Below, one piece after another: positions 19,661 through 32,689 of a stretch of 57,326 nucleotides of DNA. Numbering within the stretch: the first letter of the stretch is position 1; each line of letters begins with the position of its first letter. Source of the stretch: Terfezia claveryi (lineage: Eukaryota; Ascomycota; Pezizomycetes; Pezizales; Pezizaceae); the NCBI GenBank assembly GCA_015179025.1, contig WHUX01000290.1, forward strand, positions 1-57,326, read 5' to 3'. Below the pieces are notes generated by a model. It did no database searches. It was not told the DNA's origin and saw only the letters and a program-made list of their open reading frames with translations. The position numbers and the translations under genes are program-made.

Positions 19661-21325
19661 AAGTTTAAAGGAGACCGAATATATCTAGAAGGCTGGATCC
19701 TTCAAATAAATAATTACTTTCTTATTACTATTACTCAAAATAAAGACTAGACACTAGTATATATTGAATTATCATTAGATAGAAAAGTATTAGATCGATA
19801 GAAGGATAATCGAGTTAAGTATTATACTTAAAAGATAGTTTAAGGAGGCTATAAAACTATATTATAGGGATTACTACTAGGTGGATCATATATATTATAA
19901 CCTAACAGGACTAAAGAAGACGAGTTCTATTTTAAATTACTTAAAGGAAGTAGATAGGCTTAACAACTATACTACATTATTTAAGATACAGGTTGTTAAT
20001 ATAATTATCTGGAACCTTTCTTATAATTTTTATAAGTTAATAGCTTACTATTAAAACTTCTGTACCTTCCTTTATTAGTAGAGACAGAAACTTATTGAAA
20101 TAGGTATCATTACTACTGAATTCTTAAGTTACAATGATAATCCTGTCTCTACTCAACTAGCAAATAGGAAATATACTTTAAATATTAGTATATAACTCTA
20201 TAATAGTACAGCTCCTTCTACATTTTACATAAATACCCATACCTCTTCTTTAGTATATAAAAGTAGACTATAGGAAAGATGATACATAAATTATAGAAGA
20301 GAGGATTATAAGGTAAAGGACTATACTCATAGGAAGTATACTACTAAACTATACTCCTATAAACCAAAATCTATAGCTAGTACAAGCTAAGCATTAGTAC
20401 CAGCCCACAAAAAAACTTATATAGATAAAAGACACCTTCAGATTATAGAACTCAGCTCTAAAGAAAAAGAGTTAGAAAATGAGTAAGGAGTATATAAGTT
20501 ACTATTAAACTTACTCTTAGATATTGCTCTCTTTTGATAGTTCGAATTCTTATTGTTAAGAAAGAAGTTAAAGCAGTAGTAGACTATAAAGCTACTATTC
20601 TAGTTGTTGGAAAAAAGATTGCTACTAAATTAAGAATTTAGAAGAGAGCTTGAAAAGTTAAGGTAAGGTAAGGAGAAAATTCAAGAATTTCTAGAGGAAA
20701 ATATATAGTTAATACTAGGTTTAATATATTGGATTCCTCTTTTCATTTTTTAGGTAAGTTTAATATAGATACTAAAGTTTTAGATATTTAGAAGAGGAAT
20801 ATTATTTTAAATTTATCTTGATTAATAGAAAATAGTTTTTTGATTAATACACAAGACAGGTACTTGAGACAGATTCATGCAGGTTTAGTTATTTCTTGTT
20901 TTGTTAGATAGATTCCTTCTATTTCTCTATTAGAAATTGATAAGCTACTAAAGGATAGTAAGATTATATTTATTATTTATATAAATAAATAGTATTTTTA
21001 TTACACATATTGCTTTACTATAGAATAGGCAGCTAGACTTCCTAAATACAAGCCATAAGACTATAAAATCCTACTACAAGAGCCAAATATAAAGATACCT
21101 TTTAAGGCTATCTATAAAACCATATGGGAAGAAAATAAGGTCTTTTGGAAGTATCTTAATATAAACCTTCTTACTACTGAAGTTTGATACTTATATTCTT
21201 TTGCTGGTACTTCTATTCACTTTGTTCAAAAGCAAAATAGATCCTTAATACTCTATATTGACTACTAAGCCCTTAATTTTCTTACAATCCTAAACAAATA
21301 CTAACTTCCTGTTAAAGATAGACTG
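19661..21325 (+). pseudogene. Gypsy element E: gag and start of pol, heavily decayed
   Basis: The plus frame from 19661 reads KFKGDRIYLEGWILQINNYF with YIELSLDRKVLD, a fungal Gypsy capsid pattern. Near 21030-21325 the frame gives ARLPKYKP-x-DYKI, IPFKAIYKT and SFAGTSIHFVQKQNRSL, then a DY-x-ALNFLTILNKY-x-LP-x-KDRLS segment. This is the beginning of Gypsy RT. The frame stops abruptly after DRLS, so the catalytic palm, RNase H and integrase are gone. About 30 in-frame stops make it one of the most decayed elements and the outermost layer of the nest. Confidence 0.75.
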
Positions 21326-21406
21326 AGTATTACTTGTATCATAGGTAATAAGTAGTATAAGTTATGGACTAGTTCAAATATCACCTGTATTACAGGTAAT
21401 AAAAAA
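21326..21406. repeat. Short tail of E with palindromic ACCTGTA/TACAGGT motif
   Basis: ACCTGTATTACAGGT (21383-21397) is a near-perfect palindrome. Related forms recur at 21343-21350, about 43740-43757 and 43915-43935, that is, on both sides of the Copia insertion. It may belong to an LTR of E, but no paired LTR was found. Confidence 0.45.
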
Positions 21407-22044
21407 TATTAAAAGGGTACTATAAGTAGAGGTATTACAGTAGTAATTATGAAAGTAGTAGCAGTAGTTAATAGTGCTATTAAACAGAGAGTACGGGTGA
21501 GTAGAAGTGCAAGAGAGTAGATAGTAGAACTATATCCAGAGTAGATAGTCTATAGAGTCTAATTAAGAAGTATATATAACTAGATATAAGAGTAGGAACT
21601 TATATATAATAGTATAAGTTGTGAATAAAGATCTAGTAAGAAAGTTTAAGTTATATAACCTAAGAATAGTATATTGTGAATATGTAAATGGAGAAATATA
21701 TAGAAATGTATAACTGAGGTAGTAATATAAGTCAATAAATATAACAAAAAGTCATAGAAGAAATGATTATTAAATTATAATGACTGAGACAAGTAAGTAG
21801 TAATCTTAAGTAGTAAAGCAGCATCATACAACAATAATAAATACTAAGTTAGGAAGGTAAGTAAAGATAATAAGAACATGTAAATAATATATGAATACAT
21901 ATAAAAGAAATAATACAAAAGTTCTTAATTGGGTAGCAAGTGTCCATATTAGGTATCAGTATAATGTAAAAGTAATCATAAGTAAAAATGATATATTGTA
22001 TAGAAATACTTAACTATATTGAAAAGAAATGATTATTTTCAACA
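21407..22044 (-). repeat. 3' LTR of Copia C1
   Basis: Matches 42984-43621 and 55050-55688 along its whole length; shared words include gagtagaagtg, aagtagtaaagcagcatcat and gattattttcaaca. Confidence 0.88.
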
Positions 22045-23950
22045 CTACTTCTTACTTGTTATCCCATGATTAATCCTTTAATATAGGAGAACTATGGACT
22101 AGAAAAAGCCTTTGTATATATGTCTGCTAGATTGTATTTACTAGGAATGTGCAATAGTATGATAGTGCTAGAGTTAATGAGTTCGTAGATGAAGTGGTAT
22201 ACAACCTTAATATGCTTTAACTTATTAGAGATTCGAGAATTATGAGACAGGTTGATAGAGCTATTATTGTCACAAAAGAGGGCAGAAGAAATATCTTTAA
22301 TAGAAACCTTACTAAGTGTATTTTAGAGCCAAATTTGTTATTTAGCAGTAGTAGAACTAGCAATATATTTTACTTTAGTAGTAAAGGTTGTTACACATTT
22401 TTGTTTTTATGATCTCCAGCAGATAGTATAAGAGGTAAGCTTTAGGATATATCTTAAAGTTGACTATTGAGTGTCATGACATCCAGCAAAATCTGAATCA
22501 ATAAATCCTTCAAGTGAAAAAGGTTGTCTAAGTTTGTAGGTCAAGATAAGGTTACGAGTACCCTTAAGGTAGTATAAGACTTAATTAACTACTCTAAAGT
22601 TATCTTTCAATAGTTTGTAAGAGAATTATGAAAGAAGAGTTATAGAATAAGCCAGGTCACAATATGTTCTAATAACTGCATATATAAGTAATCTAATAAT
22701 TTGTTGACAGAGGGAGATGTTAGTAACTTCATTTTTATCTATATATTGTTGAAGAGTATAGTTTAAGTTAAGAGGTAAAGTAATGAGTTTGCAGTCCATC
22801 ATACTGAAACATTCGAGAATCTTGTCAATATAGGAGAATTGAAATAATATAATACTATGTTTAGAGTACTTAATTCAAATTCCTAGAAGCTAATATAAGT
22901 TACTTATATTAGTTAACTTAAACTCTCATTTAAGTAACTGTTTGGTAGACTTCATAATGGCTAAGTCTTTATATCTAAATAAAGTAATATTATCGATATA
23001 AAGGGCAAGTATAATTGTACCAAACTTATGGACAAAGATACAGGAGTCAAAAGTACAAGCAGAAAAACCTATTGTTAGGAGAAAAGATATTAATTATCTA
23101 TACTACTAATGAGGAGACTGCTTTAATCCATAAATAGATTGGTTGAGTTTAGTACATATGCCATCAATCTGGAAACCTTCTAGGAGTTATATATAGATAA
23201 TTTTGTTTAAAGAGCTATAAAAGAAAGCTACTTTGATATCTATTTATTAAGGGTCCCATTGGAAGTTGGTAGATAGAATGATAAGAAGGTGAAGAGAGTC
23301 ATATTAGATAATAGGAAAAAGATTTTATTGAAGTCTATACCAAGTTGTTGAGAGAAACCTTAAGTAACTAGACGAGCCTTGTACTAATGAATATTCTTAT
23401 TAGTATCTAGCTTAATTTTAAATACCCACTTGCTTCTAATAATATTTCTATCCTATGGTATTAGAACTACTTTCTAAATGTCTTGGCCCTTTATATCTTT
23501 CAAGTCATTATTCATAGCCTTTCTCTATTTTTCTTCATTAGGTAAGTTAATAGCCTATTTAAAGGTTCTAGGTTTATTACCATATTGTAAGACTAAAGTG
23601 ATCAATATTTTATCTTCTTTATTATTCTTATCAAAGACTTTAGGTAAGTCTTAGATTAATCTAGAATGACTATCTAACTTAATCTTTATACTAATTATAG
23701 AGACAATGAGAGCTTGTACAATTCCAAATTTAATTGACTTAAAAACAGCTTGACCTGTCTTAGTAATAGTTGTAAGTCTAACTATTTTTCTGCTAATGAT
23801 TTGAGTAAAGTTTCTATCATTAGAGTTATCCAGTAAAGATTGTCAAAGGTCTTGAGGAACAGAAGTGAGTAGTAAATATTCATCTTGATTCTGAGGTGGA
23901 GGAGGTAAGAGAACTTATGGAATTAGTTTGGATATAGATCTATGAGCTAG
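22045..23950 (-). pseudogene. RT and RNase H of Copia C1
   Basis: Minus-strand blocks read NEEK-x-RKAMNNDLKDIKGQD, IIRSKWVFKIKLDTN, KARLVT-x-GFSQQLGIDF, and later FSYIDKILECFSMMDCK, QQIIRLLIYAVIRTYCDLAY, ILTYKLRQPFSLEGFIDSDFAG and LFCDNNSSINLSHNSR, ending DIYTKAFSSP. These are the RT and RNase H signatures of Copia elements; the FIDSDFAG and CDNNSSI blocks mark the RNase H catalytic part. Stops occur every 10-40 codons. The YVDD-type catalytic block is too decayed to read. Confidence 0.8.
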
Positions 23951-24937
23951 TGGAAAAGAAAATAACATTGTAGTTAATATTAGAGAAATAGAAGGTGAAG
24001 AAGTGGTTGTGTCTAATGTTGTTTCAGTTGGATGGGAAAGAGTTATACTAGAGAACCATGCTTTATGAATAAGTGAGTATCCCTTAAATTACTATTCTTC
24101 TACTTGTTTTAGATTTCCTATACACTATTAGTACTAGAGAGATTCGTTTGGAAATTGTGATCTAATGTATAGGATTACTTTAAGTAGAGAAGTGAGAGAG
24201 AAAGCAGTATTCATAGTTGGTGACCATGATAGATTAGTCGAGTTAGATATAGGTGGAAGTACCCTTTTCTAAGTTATACTTAGTCTGAAAGAAATATCTT
24301 GTACTCAGACTATATAAGTATACTTTTTAGAAGGTACATAGATCTTATAGATAGTTGTGCTATTAGTATAACTAATTAATATACCTTTCTCAGCCTGTAG
24401 TAGGAGTTTACTGCCTGCAGATTATTGTTTCTTAAGTATGTGTATATAACATTTCTTATCGAAGGGTTGAAGGTAAGAGATGGTAGATTTATTGCTATGA
24501 CAGACTTTGGAGAGAGTGTTCTCTTAGACAGCAGTATGAGGTGACCGATTTCAGAGATAGGTCAAAGTTGAGTATGCTTTAGCTCAGATTGTTTTATCCA
24601 TATTCATCAATATAGGCCTCATCATATCCTATATTGTTTGGTTAAAGTATTCAGCTATACCATTAGATTCATGAAAGTAAGGGAGCATTAGTTTATACAT
24701 GATATCTTTTGACTTAAAGAACTATTTAAGATCTTTGTTAACATACTTTCTACTATTATCAGTATAAAATTATTTAATATAGTAAGATATTTGCTTTTCA
24801 ACTAAGGTAATGAAGTCTTGGATTGATTTGGTTAAGTCAAATTTCTGTTTAAAGAAGTAGACCTAAGAAGTATTAGAGTAGTCATCAATAAGTATGATGA
24901 AGTAGCTTACTCTACTAGAAGAGGGTGTGGGGAGTTT
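23951..24937 (-). pseudogene. Integrase core of Copia C1 (3' part)
   Basis: Immediately left of the B2 insertion the minus frame gives SRVSYFIILIDDYSNTS, FYTDNSRKYVNKDL and YFHESNGIAEYFNQTI. These are the D, D and E positions of a Copia integrase (the last as GIAE-x-x-NQT). A RSPHTAV block and SAGSKLLLQAEKGILISYTNSTTIYKIY follow. The first half of the protein lies at 41320-41660, so B2 split the gene inside the integrase. Confidence 0.8.
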
Positions 24938-25608
24938 TGTAATAGAGAACATTATTTCATTGCTTATATAATTGATTATATACCTTTATATTTCCTATAT
25001 TACTACTATATTATATAACTAAGCCTCTCGGTTGAAGGACTAGCCTTCTACTACCTCCTACTACCTTATAACCATCCATAGCACATGGAATTTGCCATGG
25101 GAAATTCCATGGAACTTGCTATATGAGAACACCCTCATTATGGCTATATGACCTTTATTTAAGGCATATGACTTATTACTATGGCCACATGACTATTGTT
25201 TAGGGCATATAACTTATTATTATGGCTATATGACCTTCTTTATTTAGTGCACTACCTTCTGGTGTGCCACTCTTTATTGTATTTATTTTCTTAGTCATCA
25301 GATCTCAAAGGAGTATAAATAGGCCACTGGATTGCCTCTGAAAGCAACAAGAAGTAGACAAGCAAGCATACAGTAGCAAGCAAGCCTATATACTGATCAA
25401 ATCAAGATCATATAGCTTAGATAGTACAAATCATATAAGATACATTACACCAGTTAATTACTATTCCTCCGGAAATGTCCCATATAGTAATCTTCCTACT
25501 CTTCTGAGGTCTTACCTCAGCAGAACTGAAATACACAAACGTCCGTGTCTATAGATATAGATTGTATAAACAGTACCAAATAAATACTGTCTAGTACTAT
25601 TTATTATA
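24938..25608 (+). repeat. 5' LTR of Gypsy B2
   Basis: 671 bp. Starts TGTAAT and ends ATTATA (decayed ATTACA). TATA box at 25314-25321. Tandem units of about 40 bp lie at 25137-25240 (tatggccacatgac...ttt-x-gggcatat). Followed by TTTTTTTAACTTACTTACC. Confidence 0.9.
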
Positions 25609-26010
25609 TTTTTTTAACTTACTTACCTAATCTTTACTCTTAAATCCAAGGCCTAATTAACCTTTGGATACCTTTATTACACTTACGTAAGTGTATACAA
25701 TTTGACACATATAAGTGTACATATAAAATCAATATTGTTATTCAACTAGCTAGCCAATAAAATCCAACAACGAGACATTAGACTCTCAACTGCAGTCCAT
25801 TAACAAAAGACTTAGAAGCAAGCTAAGTAGAGCTCTAATGGGCTATAGTATCCAATATTAAACAATCCCACCCTCATTCACAATACTTTTTTCAATAAGA
25901 TCGACAATTCATCTTGTATTCTTAGCAACTACTATTACATCTGTAACTGTAAATCTAGTACACTATTAAAAAACTGACCCCTAAATCCTAGGAATAATTG
26001 GTCTATACAA

Positions 26011-26436
26011 CTAAGTGTTACAATCCCAATGCTCAAATCTCGCTGCCTCTACTGTAGCCATTTCCTTTAGAAAAGAATTACCTCTATCAGAACCTTCCTT
26101 AAGTCCAGATATCTCTACCAATACCTCTGCACCACCAACATCTACCTTAATACACCAATCAGAAAAAGTGACACTCTTGCTACAAGAACTAGAACTAAAT
26201 TCTAGACCAGTAGATGAAGAAAAACCAGGACTATAAGAAACATCAGGATCCTGATATCTAGCCTCACTGGCCACATGAGCCACCGAACCAACAGAACTAT
26301 CACTCGAATAAAGATCATAAGGATTATCAGCCACTACACCATAAGCACAGTAAGGTGCTAATGAAGAAAAGTAACTTGATGATCATATCATATAACCATC
26401 TGTATTTGGTTGCAGACAGATGACAAAATTAGACAT
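26011..26436 (-). pseudogene. Antisense accessory ORF of Gypsy B2
   Basis: The ATG (complement 26434-26436) is one base from the gag ATG at 26438 (CATAATG). A TGA at codon 18 interrupts it. From 26334 it stays open through SSVGSVAHVASEA, SKSVTFSDWCIKVDVGG and EVLVEISGLKEGS to RFEHWDCNT, ending TAG. The W that B1 has lost is present. After the TAG a 1-bp deletion near 25965 shifts the tail, where RSY, KKYCE and GWDCL can still be read. It confirms that the ORF belongs to the family and is not a chance frame of B1. Confidence 0.68.
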
Positions 26437-26437
26437 A

Positions 26438-28210
26438 ATGGCATCTGAACTTAGTAAGAAGACTAAGAAGTCGAGATAGTTAACTATGTTACCCGAAGAT
26501 ATAAAGAAGTTAGTACAAGAAACTCCCAGAAAGACCAGATTTATAGTTCCTAATATGGAAGGAGAAATATATCTGCCTATGGATATAGAAAGAGGAGAAC
26601 CAGGAGGAATAGGAACTAAAATATATTTTAGTATGGTATTACTTCTTGCATCAGAAGAATTTTGGGACAGACATCTTCCAACAATTGAGGAGATTATAAA
26701 ATATACTCACTCAATGGAATATGCCCAATAGTATTATTTTGAAGATACTTGACTTTTAATAGAAGCCATAGTAAAATATTATTTATAGCTAACAACATAC
26801 CCATTTGAAGAAAAGGACTTAGAAATGAATGCATTTTTAAGTAAAGAATTAAAAAAACCTGTTGTTCCATTTTTAAGGAAACTAAATTGGGTAATAAATA
26901 ACTGAGAAGAAATAGTGACATTCATAATAAGTAACACTCATCTAGAAGAATCAGAATATACTGCAGAGGATTTTTTCAATCCTAGTAAAGAACTTCCAGG
27001 AGTATATTTGAGAACACCAAAAGATCAATCGAAAGGCAAAGGTTGAGTACCTGAGACACTATAAAGGAGGACTAATTCAGCCAAAGAACCAGATGACAAA
27101 GACCAACTACCAGAAAATATAGAATTACCAAAAGACGATGATAATCTAGATACATGACTAGACCAGTAGAAGCAAAAAATGCAAGAAGGAGGACGAGAGA
27201 CCAATAATAGCGGAGATGATAGCTCAGACTCTAATAAGATATTGTCAGTTGCAAGTCAAACTCTAAAAAGAAAACCCAAATAAGGAAAATCAGTTGAACA
27301 CCAGTAATGGGAATTTATTACAAAAATGGTTACAATGGGTAACCATAAAGCACCGAATGCTTTAAAAGGAATAAAGTTTGATCTACCAAAAAAAATAAGA
27401 GGAGAAGACAAAAAATGGTAAGATTCATAATATATTAACTCTTGTACTATAGCAATGTAATGTTGGTTGGTTATTAAAGGAATAGATTTAGAAGGTACTT
27501 CAGCTTTGGAAATTGTTGGATTTAGAATAGAAGGAAGTGCACTTACTACTTATAATCAATTCCTAAGAGAGAAAGGAAAGAATGTAACATTCTTTAGATT
27601 TATACTAGTGCTAAGGGATTTTTTAATACCCTCCACTAGTAAGGACATTTTGTGGAAACGATGGGAGACAGCTATACCATACAAGGATAGACGTCATATG
27701 GGAATTAAACAGTTTACCAATTGGCTAACTGAAATGCAAATCAAATTAATTGACAAAGATAGTAAATAGTTAATATCGTAGGAAGTAAAAAGAAGAAAGT
27801 TTTATAATTACCTGCTGCTATATATGTCAGCTACATTAATTCCTTTAATTAAAGAAGAATGGTCATATAATTAGCTTGTGTATCAAGTGGAGTCATATAA
27901 AGCTTCAAAGAAAGATATCGCCCCACTACCCACACTAAATACATCCCGATAAAAATACCCTCGGAATAAAAATTAGAGTCACAGTCTATGTAGGAACCAG
28001 AATCAATGACAAAAAACAGGATCTAATCCTAGCAGCAATCCCAGCACCAAACCCAATACAGAAAAATAGAAGGACTTAGATTGGGATACTGTCATAAAAA
28101 AATTGAATTAGAAGATAAAGATGCAATTAATTAGAGATAAGAAATATCTATAGTGTTAGAACTCTGGACACTCCTACAAGGACTGTAGGAAATGATAAAA
28201 TAAGGTACCA
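26438..28210 (+). pseudogene. gag of Gypsy B2
   Basis: Parallel to B1: LPEDIKKLVQETPRKTRF, ATG-proximal basic part, EKDLEMNAFLSKELKKP, acidic linker (27060-27240), capsid-like block with VIKGIDLEGTSALEIVGFRI and LTTYNQFLREKGKN (27467-27769), Gln/Asn-rich segment, then a zinc knuckle with NSGHSYKDCRK (about 28140-28190) in which the first Cys positions are interrupted by stops. More than ten stops. Confidence 0.8.
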
Positions 28211-28309
28211 TAGGTACAGCCACACAAGATTTATCTATACCAATAGCTACCAACAATAAAAACAACAAGGATAAAATCAAGGAATGACTCTTATCAAGAC
28301 AAGTACCAG

Positions 28310-28650
28310 ATTTTAGTAAGGTATTTGTTAGAGCTAACGAACACCCCACACTAGCTTTAATTGATCTCCAAAAGAAAGGAGGAAACTTAATCAATTCTCA
28401 ATTTGTACACCTATACAAAATACTGACTAGAAGTATTAAGAAGAAATTATTAAGCACTAAAATTAAAGGCTCAAAAGGAATAATAGACAAAGCTTATACT
28501 ATCAAACTTAATTGGATAGGTTATATAGAAGAACAAATATTCTATGTAGCTCATTTGACTGGATGGGATATGATATTAGGAGAACCTGTTCTCAGCAAAG
28601 TGCAAGCAATAATTCCTGCCTATTATGAACTAGTTACTATCTAACCAGAA
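28310..28650 (+). pseudogene. Protease-like region of Gypsy B2
   Basis: TLALIDLQKKGGNLINSQF (28343-28400) and AHLTGWDMILGEPVLSKV (28549-28605) match B1, including D-L-Q for the usual D-[ST]-G. Confidence 0.65.
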
Positions 28651-28949
28651 AATATTCCTCGATTCTAGCAAAGTGTATGGAAGGGATCTAAAACTATAAC
28701 GAATGTTATAAGATTGGCAGATATATAGGTCAGCTGTAAATCAGTTACAGATTATAGTGAACCAGATAATTAGGAAAATATTAGTGACGCAGAAGATACC
28801 AATTCAGAAAGAGAACTCATGACAGCTGTTTCTATGGTACAGAAACAATTCAACCCTATGATGGAGTTTCTCTTATTATTTCTCAAGACAATTCTATAGG
28901 AATTGCTACCACTAAGAAAGATTAATCACTCTATCAAACCAAAAGTAGG

Positions 28950-30245
28950 AGCTACTTGGATACTAAAATGGTGACCTTTAGGACATTGATTTAGACAATG
29001 GATCTATGACAAATTAGTCGAAGAAGAACCATCAGGTTGCATATACAGAGTAGAAAATGATATATACAGAGTAGAAAATGACACAAATGCTGTAGTTATA
29101 TTCACTATTCCTAAATGAGATAAACCAGAAGAAGCCAGACATGTAAATGACTGTTGAAACTACAATTTAACTATCGAACTGGACCACACCCCATTACCAG
29201 ATATTAATGAAGCAATTGAACTAGTAGTGGAGAATTCCATTTGGACTAAACTCAACTTAGCTAATGCATTTTTTAATATTAGGAATAATAAAGAATATGA
29301 ACAACACTCTATCTTCTTATATCATATAGGATATTTTAGAAGCAGAGTTATGCAACAAGGGGATCGTAATGCACTAGCTACTATAGTTCATGTTATGCAT
29401 GAAATTTTTAAGGACATAGTCTATAAAAATTTAATTATCTATATTGATGATATTATTATATTCTCCAAAACATATGAAGAATATGTAGAATTACTAAAGA
29501 AAGTACTTCAACGTCCACAAGATAAGAAATTTTATCTCAAAGAAAGCAAATGCTAGTTCTTTACTCTAAGATTGTAAATCTTATAACATATTTTGATGTC
29601 AGATAGATTACATATAGACCCAAAGAAGAGGACTACTATATTAACATTTCCAACTCCTATAAGAAAAAAGAATCTTAGAGGATTCCTCAGAATTGTTAAT
29701 TATCTCAGCAGATTTATTCCTAACTTGGCATTGTATACAAGCACCCTATCAGAACTACAAAGAGAAACAAAGAAATGGGAATAGACAGATACTTATAATG
29801 CAGTGTTTGAAAAACTTAAGGAACTCATGAATTCTCTATATGTTTTAAAACCCTAGAATAATGAATCCACTGAACCCAAATATTTAGTCTGTGATACTAG
29901 TGATGTAGGACTACAATCATAAATTGGTCAAAGACTACTAACGTACATCAGACCATCGTATTGCTACTCTAGAAAATTTAATCCAGCACAACTTAATTAT
30001 CCTACCTTTGAAAAAGAATTATTAGTAATTATTGACTCATTGAAATTTTTTGAAGTACAATTCAGAGGTTACAAGTTCACTATCCTTACTAACTACAAAC
30101 CATTAGTAATCTTCCATACTCAAATACCTACAAGTCAAAAATTGCAGTGATAGCAAGATTACCTAATGGAATTTGATACAAACATACAGTATATGGTAGG
30201 AAAGGAAAATTTGATAGTAGATGCTCTATCAAGAAAGTATAAATA
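28950..30245 (+). pseudogene. Reverse transcriptase and RNase H of Gypsy B2
   Basis: IWTKLNLANAFFNIRN, QQGDRNALATIVHVMHEIF and IIYIDDIIIFSKTYEEY (about 29436-29480; catalytic YIDD intact). Then MMSDRLHIDPKKRT, FLRIVNYLSRFIPNL, YLVCDTSDVG, ELLVIIDSLKFFE, MEFDTNIQYMVGKENLI and VDALSRKYKYLDTP. At one place TGA-TAG replaces the R-W pair that B1 keeps, and TAA replaces the W that is TGA in B1: direct evidence of independent transitions. Confidence 0.9.
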
Positions 30246-30709
30246 CTTGGACACTCCTTTTACTAAGGATGATTATATTTCTAATAGCATCAATCCTCCC
30301 AACCATACCTACAACTACAAAATCTCTACCAACACTTTAAAAACTTTCCACTCGTCAGAAACCTCCACTTAGAACAATATAGTTTCTTATGTCGCTATCA
30401 ATTTCAAGCATGTTGACTGTGACTTCAACAAGTGTCATGGAAGAGCTGAAGAACTTGAACACTATATCTTCTGTCCATACTTCAAGGGCATCCAGCATGA
30501 AGAAAGCGAATATATATGATGAAGGAAGAAGAGTCCTTGAATGATGAGACTCTATCTACTATACTAGAAGAAGTTTTCAGCAGGTATAATCATGTACCTA
30601 ATATAAACAAGAACAAACCTTTAACAGTTCTTGGACTAAGATATAGGTATCCCTCTTTTGAAAATATTCAACAAAATACCCTACTCCTGAAGAAGTAAAA
30701 GAAATTGCC
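30246..30709 (+). pseudogene. Zinc-finger spacer of B2, first part
   Basis: VDCDFNKCHGRAEELEHYIF followed by CPYF (about 30414-30480) gives a C-x4-C-x8-H-x3-C cluster, matching motif (i) of B1 and retaining the final Cys. The frame ends with the D insertion and its TSD ttgcc (30705-30709). Confidence 0.65.
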
Positions 30710-31241
30710 TGTCACGGGCTATGTCACGGAACTTTGTCATGGACTTTGTCATGGATGCTGTCACAGAATCTGGCATGGATTATCACCTGCAATTACAAGC
30801 AATAGTTATTGCACTTTAAGAGTTAGACAGGATTTAGTCTGAGTCTCAGATTGATAAGATGTTAAGTATCACATATATAATCTTCCTTACATGTGTAATA
30901 ATATTATAGAGCGAACAGTTGTATATATATAAGGCCATAGTTGTATTCTTTGTTCTTGCTCTTTACACAATATAATGTGACAGCGTAGGCTATAGCATAG
31001 ACGATTAGCTATGAACGTGACTCTAAGGAGCGCATGTAATGGCCAAACTATACCATACTAGCATGGTATAGTTTCAAGTTGCTATATGTATTGTTGTGGG
31101 TTTGGTAGACAATAGTATAGCAGTAGACTATGGACAAAAGGCAACTTGTATGAAAGACTCGATATACAAGACATTGCGTGAAATACAAGAACAAAAAATA
31201 CAACTATGGCTTCATATATATACAGCTGTTTACTCTATTAT
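30710..31241 (+). repeat. Rearranged 5' LTR of D: forward half plus inverted 3' half
   Basis: 30710-30965 matches the first part of the 3' LTR (37679-37896). About 30970-31241 matches the reverse complement of the last part (about 37845-38101), including gtctttcatacaagttgc and accatactagtatggt inverted. The two arms share gttgtattctttgttcttg in opposite orientation (30942 and about 31186-31205), so the segment is a hairpin. The PBS is lost. Confidence 0.8.
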
Positions 31242-31329
31242 ATATATATAATATGCAGACATAGGAATATTCTCTACTTTTGGGTTAGCAAAATGTAATA
31301 ATGAGTGCAGATAGCAATGAATATTTACC

Positions 31330-32019
31330 CCTCTTCAAGAAAGCTATTGCAGAAGTACTTCCACCCCACTAACCCTATGATCATAAAATTCCATTAAAAG
31401 AAAGATTTACACTACCATTCGGACCTCTATATTCTCTATCCAAACTAGAACTACAAGCCCTTAAAGAATGGATAGATGAAAACCTCTTAAAAGGATTCAC
31501 ACATGCTTCATTATCACCTGCAGGAGCACCTATATTATTTGTCAAGAAAAAAAATGGGTTATTGTGCTTATGTGTTAATTATTGAGGATTAAACGACAGT
31601 ACTATTAAGAACCAATATCCATTGCCTTTAATATGTGAAATACACACTAGACTATCAAAAGCAATTACTATACAACACTAGACATACAAACTGCATACAA
31701 CCTAATCAGAATGGCAGAAGAGGAGGAATGGAAAATAGCATTCTGAACACGCTACAGCCTATTTAAAACACTCATCATGCCATTTGGCCTTACAAATGCT
31801 CCAGCCAGTTTCCAACATTTTATTAATGACGTCCTCTACCCTTTTCTGGATAATTTCTGCTAAGCTTACTTAGACGATATTTTAATATACAGCGATATAC
31901 TAGAAGAATATAGACACTATATATCAAAGGTATTAGAAGCACTACAAAAAGTCAGACTATACCTAAAATCAGAAAAATGCGAATTCCATAAAACAAAAGT
32001 ACAATATCTCAGCATCATC
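31330..32019 (+). pseudogene. Reverse transcriptase of D, N-terminal half
   Basis: [56 protein letters not shown]-type blocks, [16 protein letters not shown] text across a frame change, then a Y-x-DDILIYSD catalytic block (about 31870-31895). It ends at EKCEFHKTKVQYLSII, where FB2 starts. Gag and protease are absent upstream. Confidence 0.85.
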
Positions 32020-32689
32020 AGGAATGATTTTCTTACACCACAATACCATCACCAGGTGCCCTGATGATTGCCCTCTTCTACCTGCTCGCCCCAAGCACTC
32101 CAGTCCTTGAGTCGCCATAGCGCCATGTCTTGCGAGGCACTGCCCTGGTGCCGTGTCTGCCGAGGTGCTACCCGAGTGTATGTCTTGTGCATCTACGCCC
32201 TCATATTGTTTCCTTTCCCTGCCCTGTGGCACCAATTCAAAATTACGCAACGTCCAGTGACTATAAGGGCATGGAGTACGTCCTGGGCACAACTACCTGA
32301 CGGACAAACCACTGAGTGCACTCGTAGCATTAAAGTGATAGGAGTTAGGCAAAGGCATAATGTAAAAGGTATAAATTTTAGAATTATGTATATTTGACTT
32401 GCTATATATATTGCTGAGCTATCGATACACTTCCAACGAACCATTCGCTCATGCATCCCACTTGAACTCATCCTGCACACCTGCCTCCCAAAATTCTAGC
32501 AGTTCCCTGATCTGAGCCGTCTGCAAAGTCGTTATCACCCTGCTTTGATCTAATAATATCCATATAGCTATTAACAGCAGAACGTTGATATCGCGAGACT
32601 GCACATACCTAGAGCTACCCAATTGCTGGCTGATGTAGTCATCCGCTGCCACGAGCAATGCCTAGTACTAGAGCAATTAGCTATATGAT

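Noticed and set aside
13300..30200. Reassigned genetic code (TAG read as Gln), since TAG often replaces CAG in conserved frames
   Set aside because: The same positions carry TAG, TGA or TAA in different copies, and W codons are affected as well as Q. C->T decay explains all of them.
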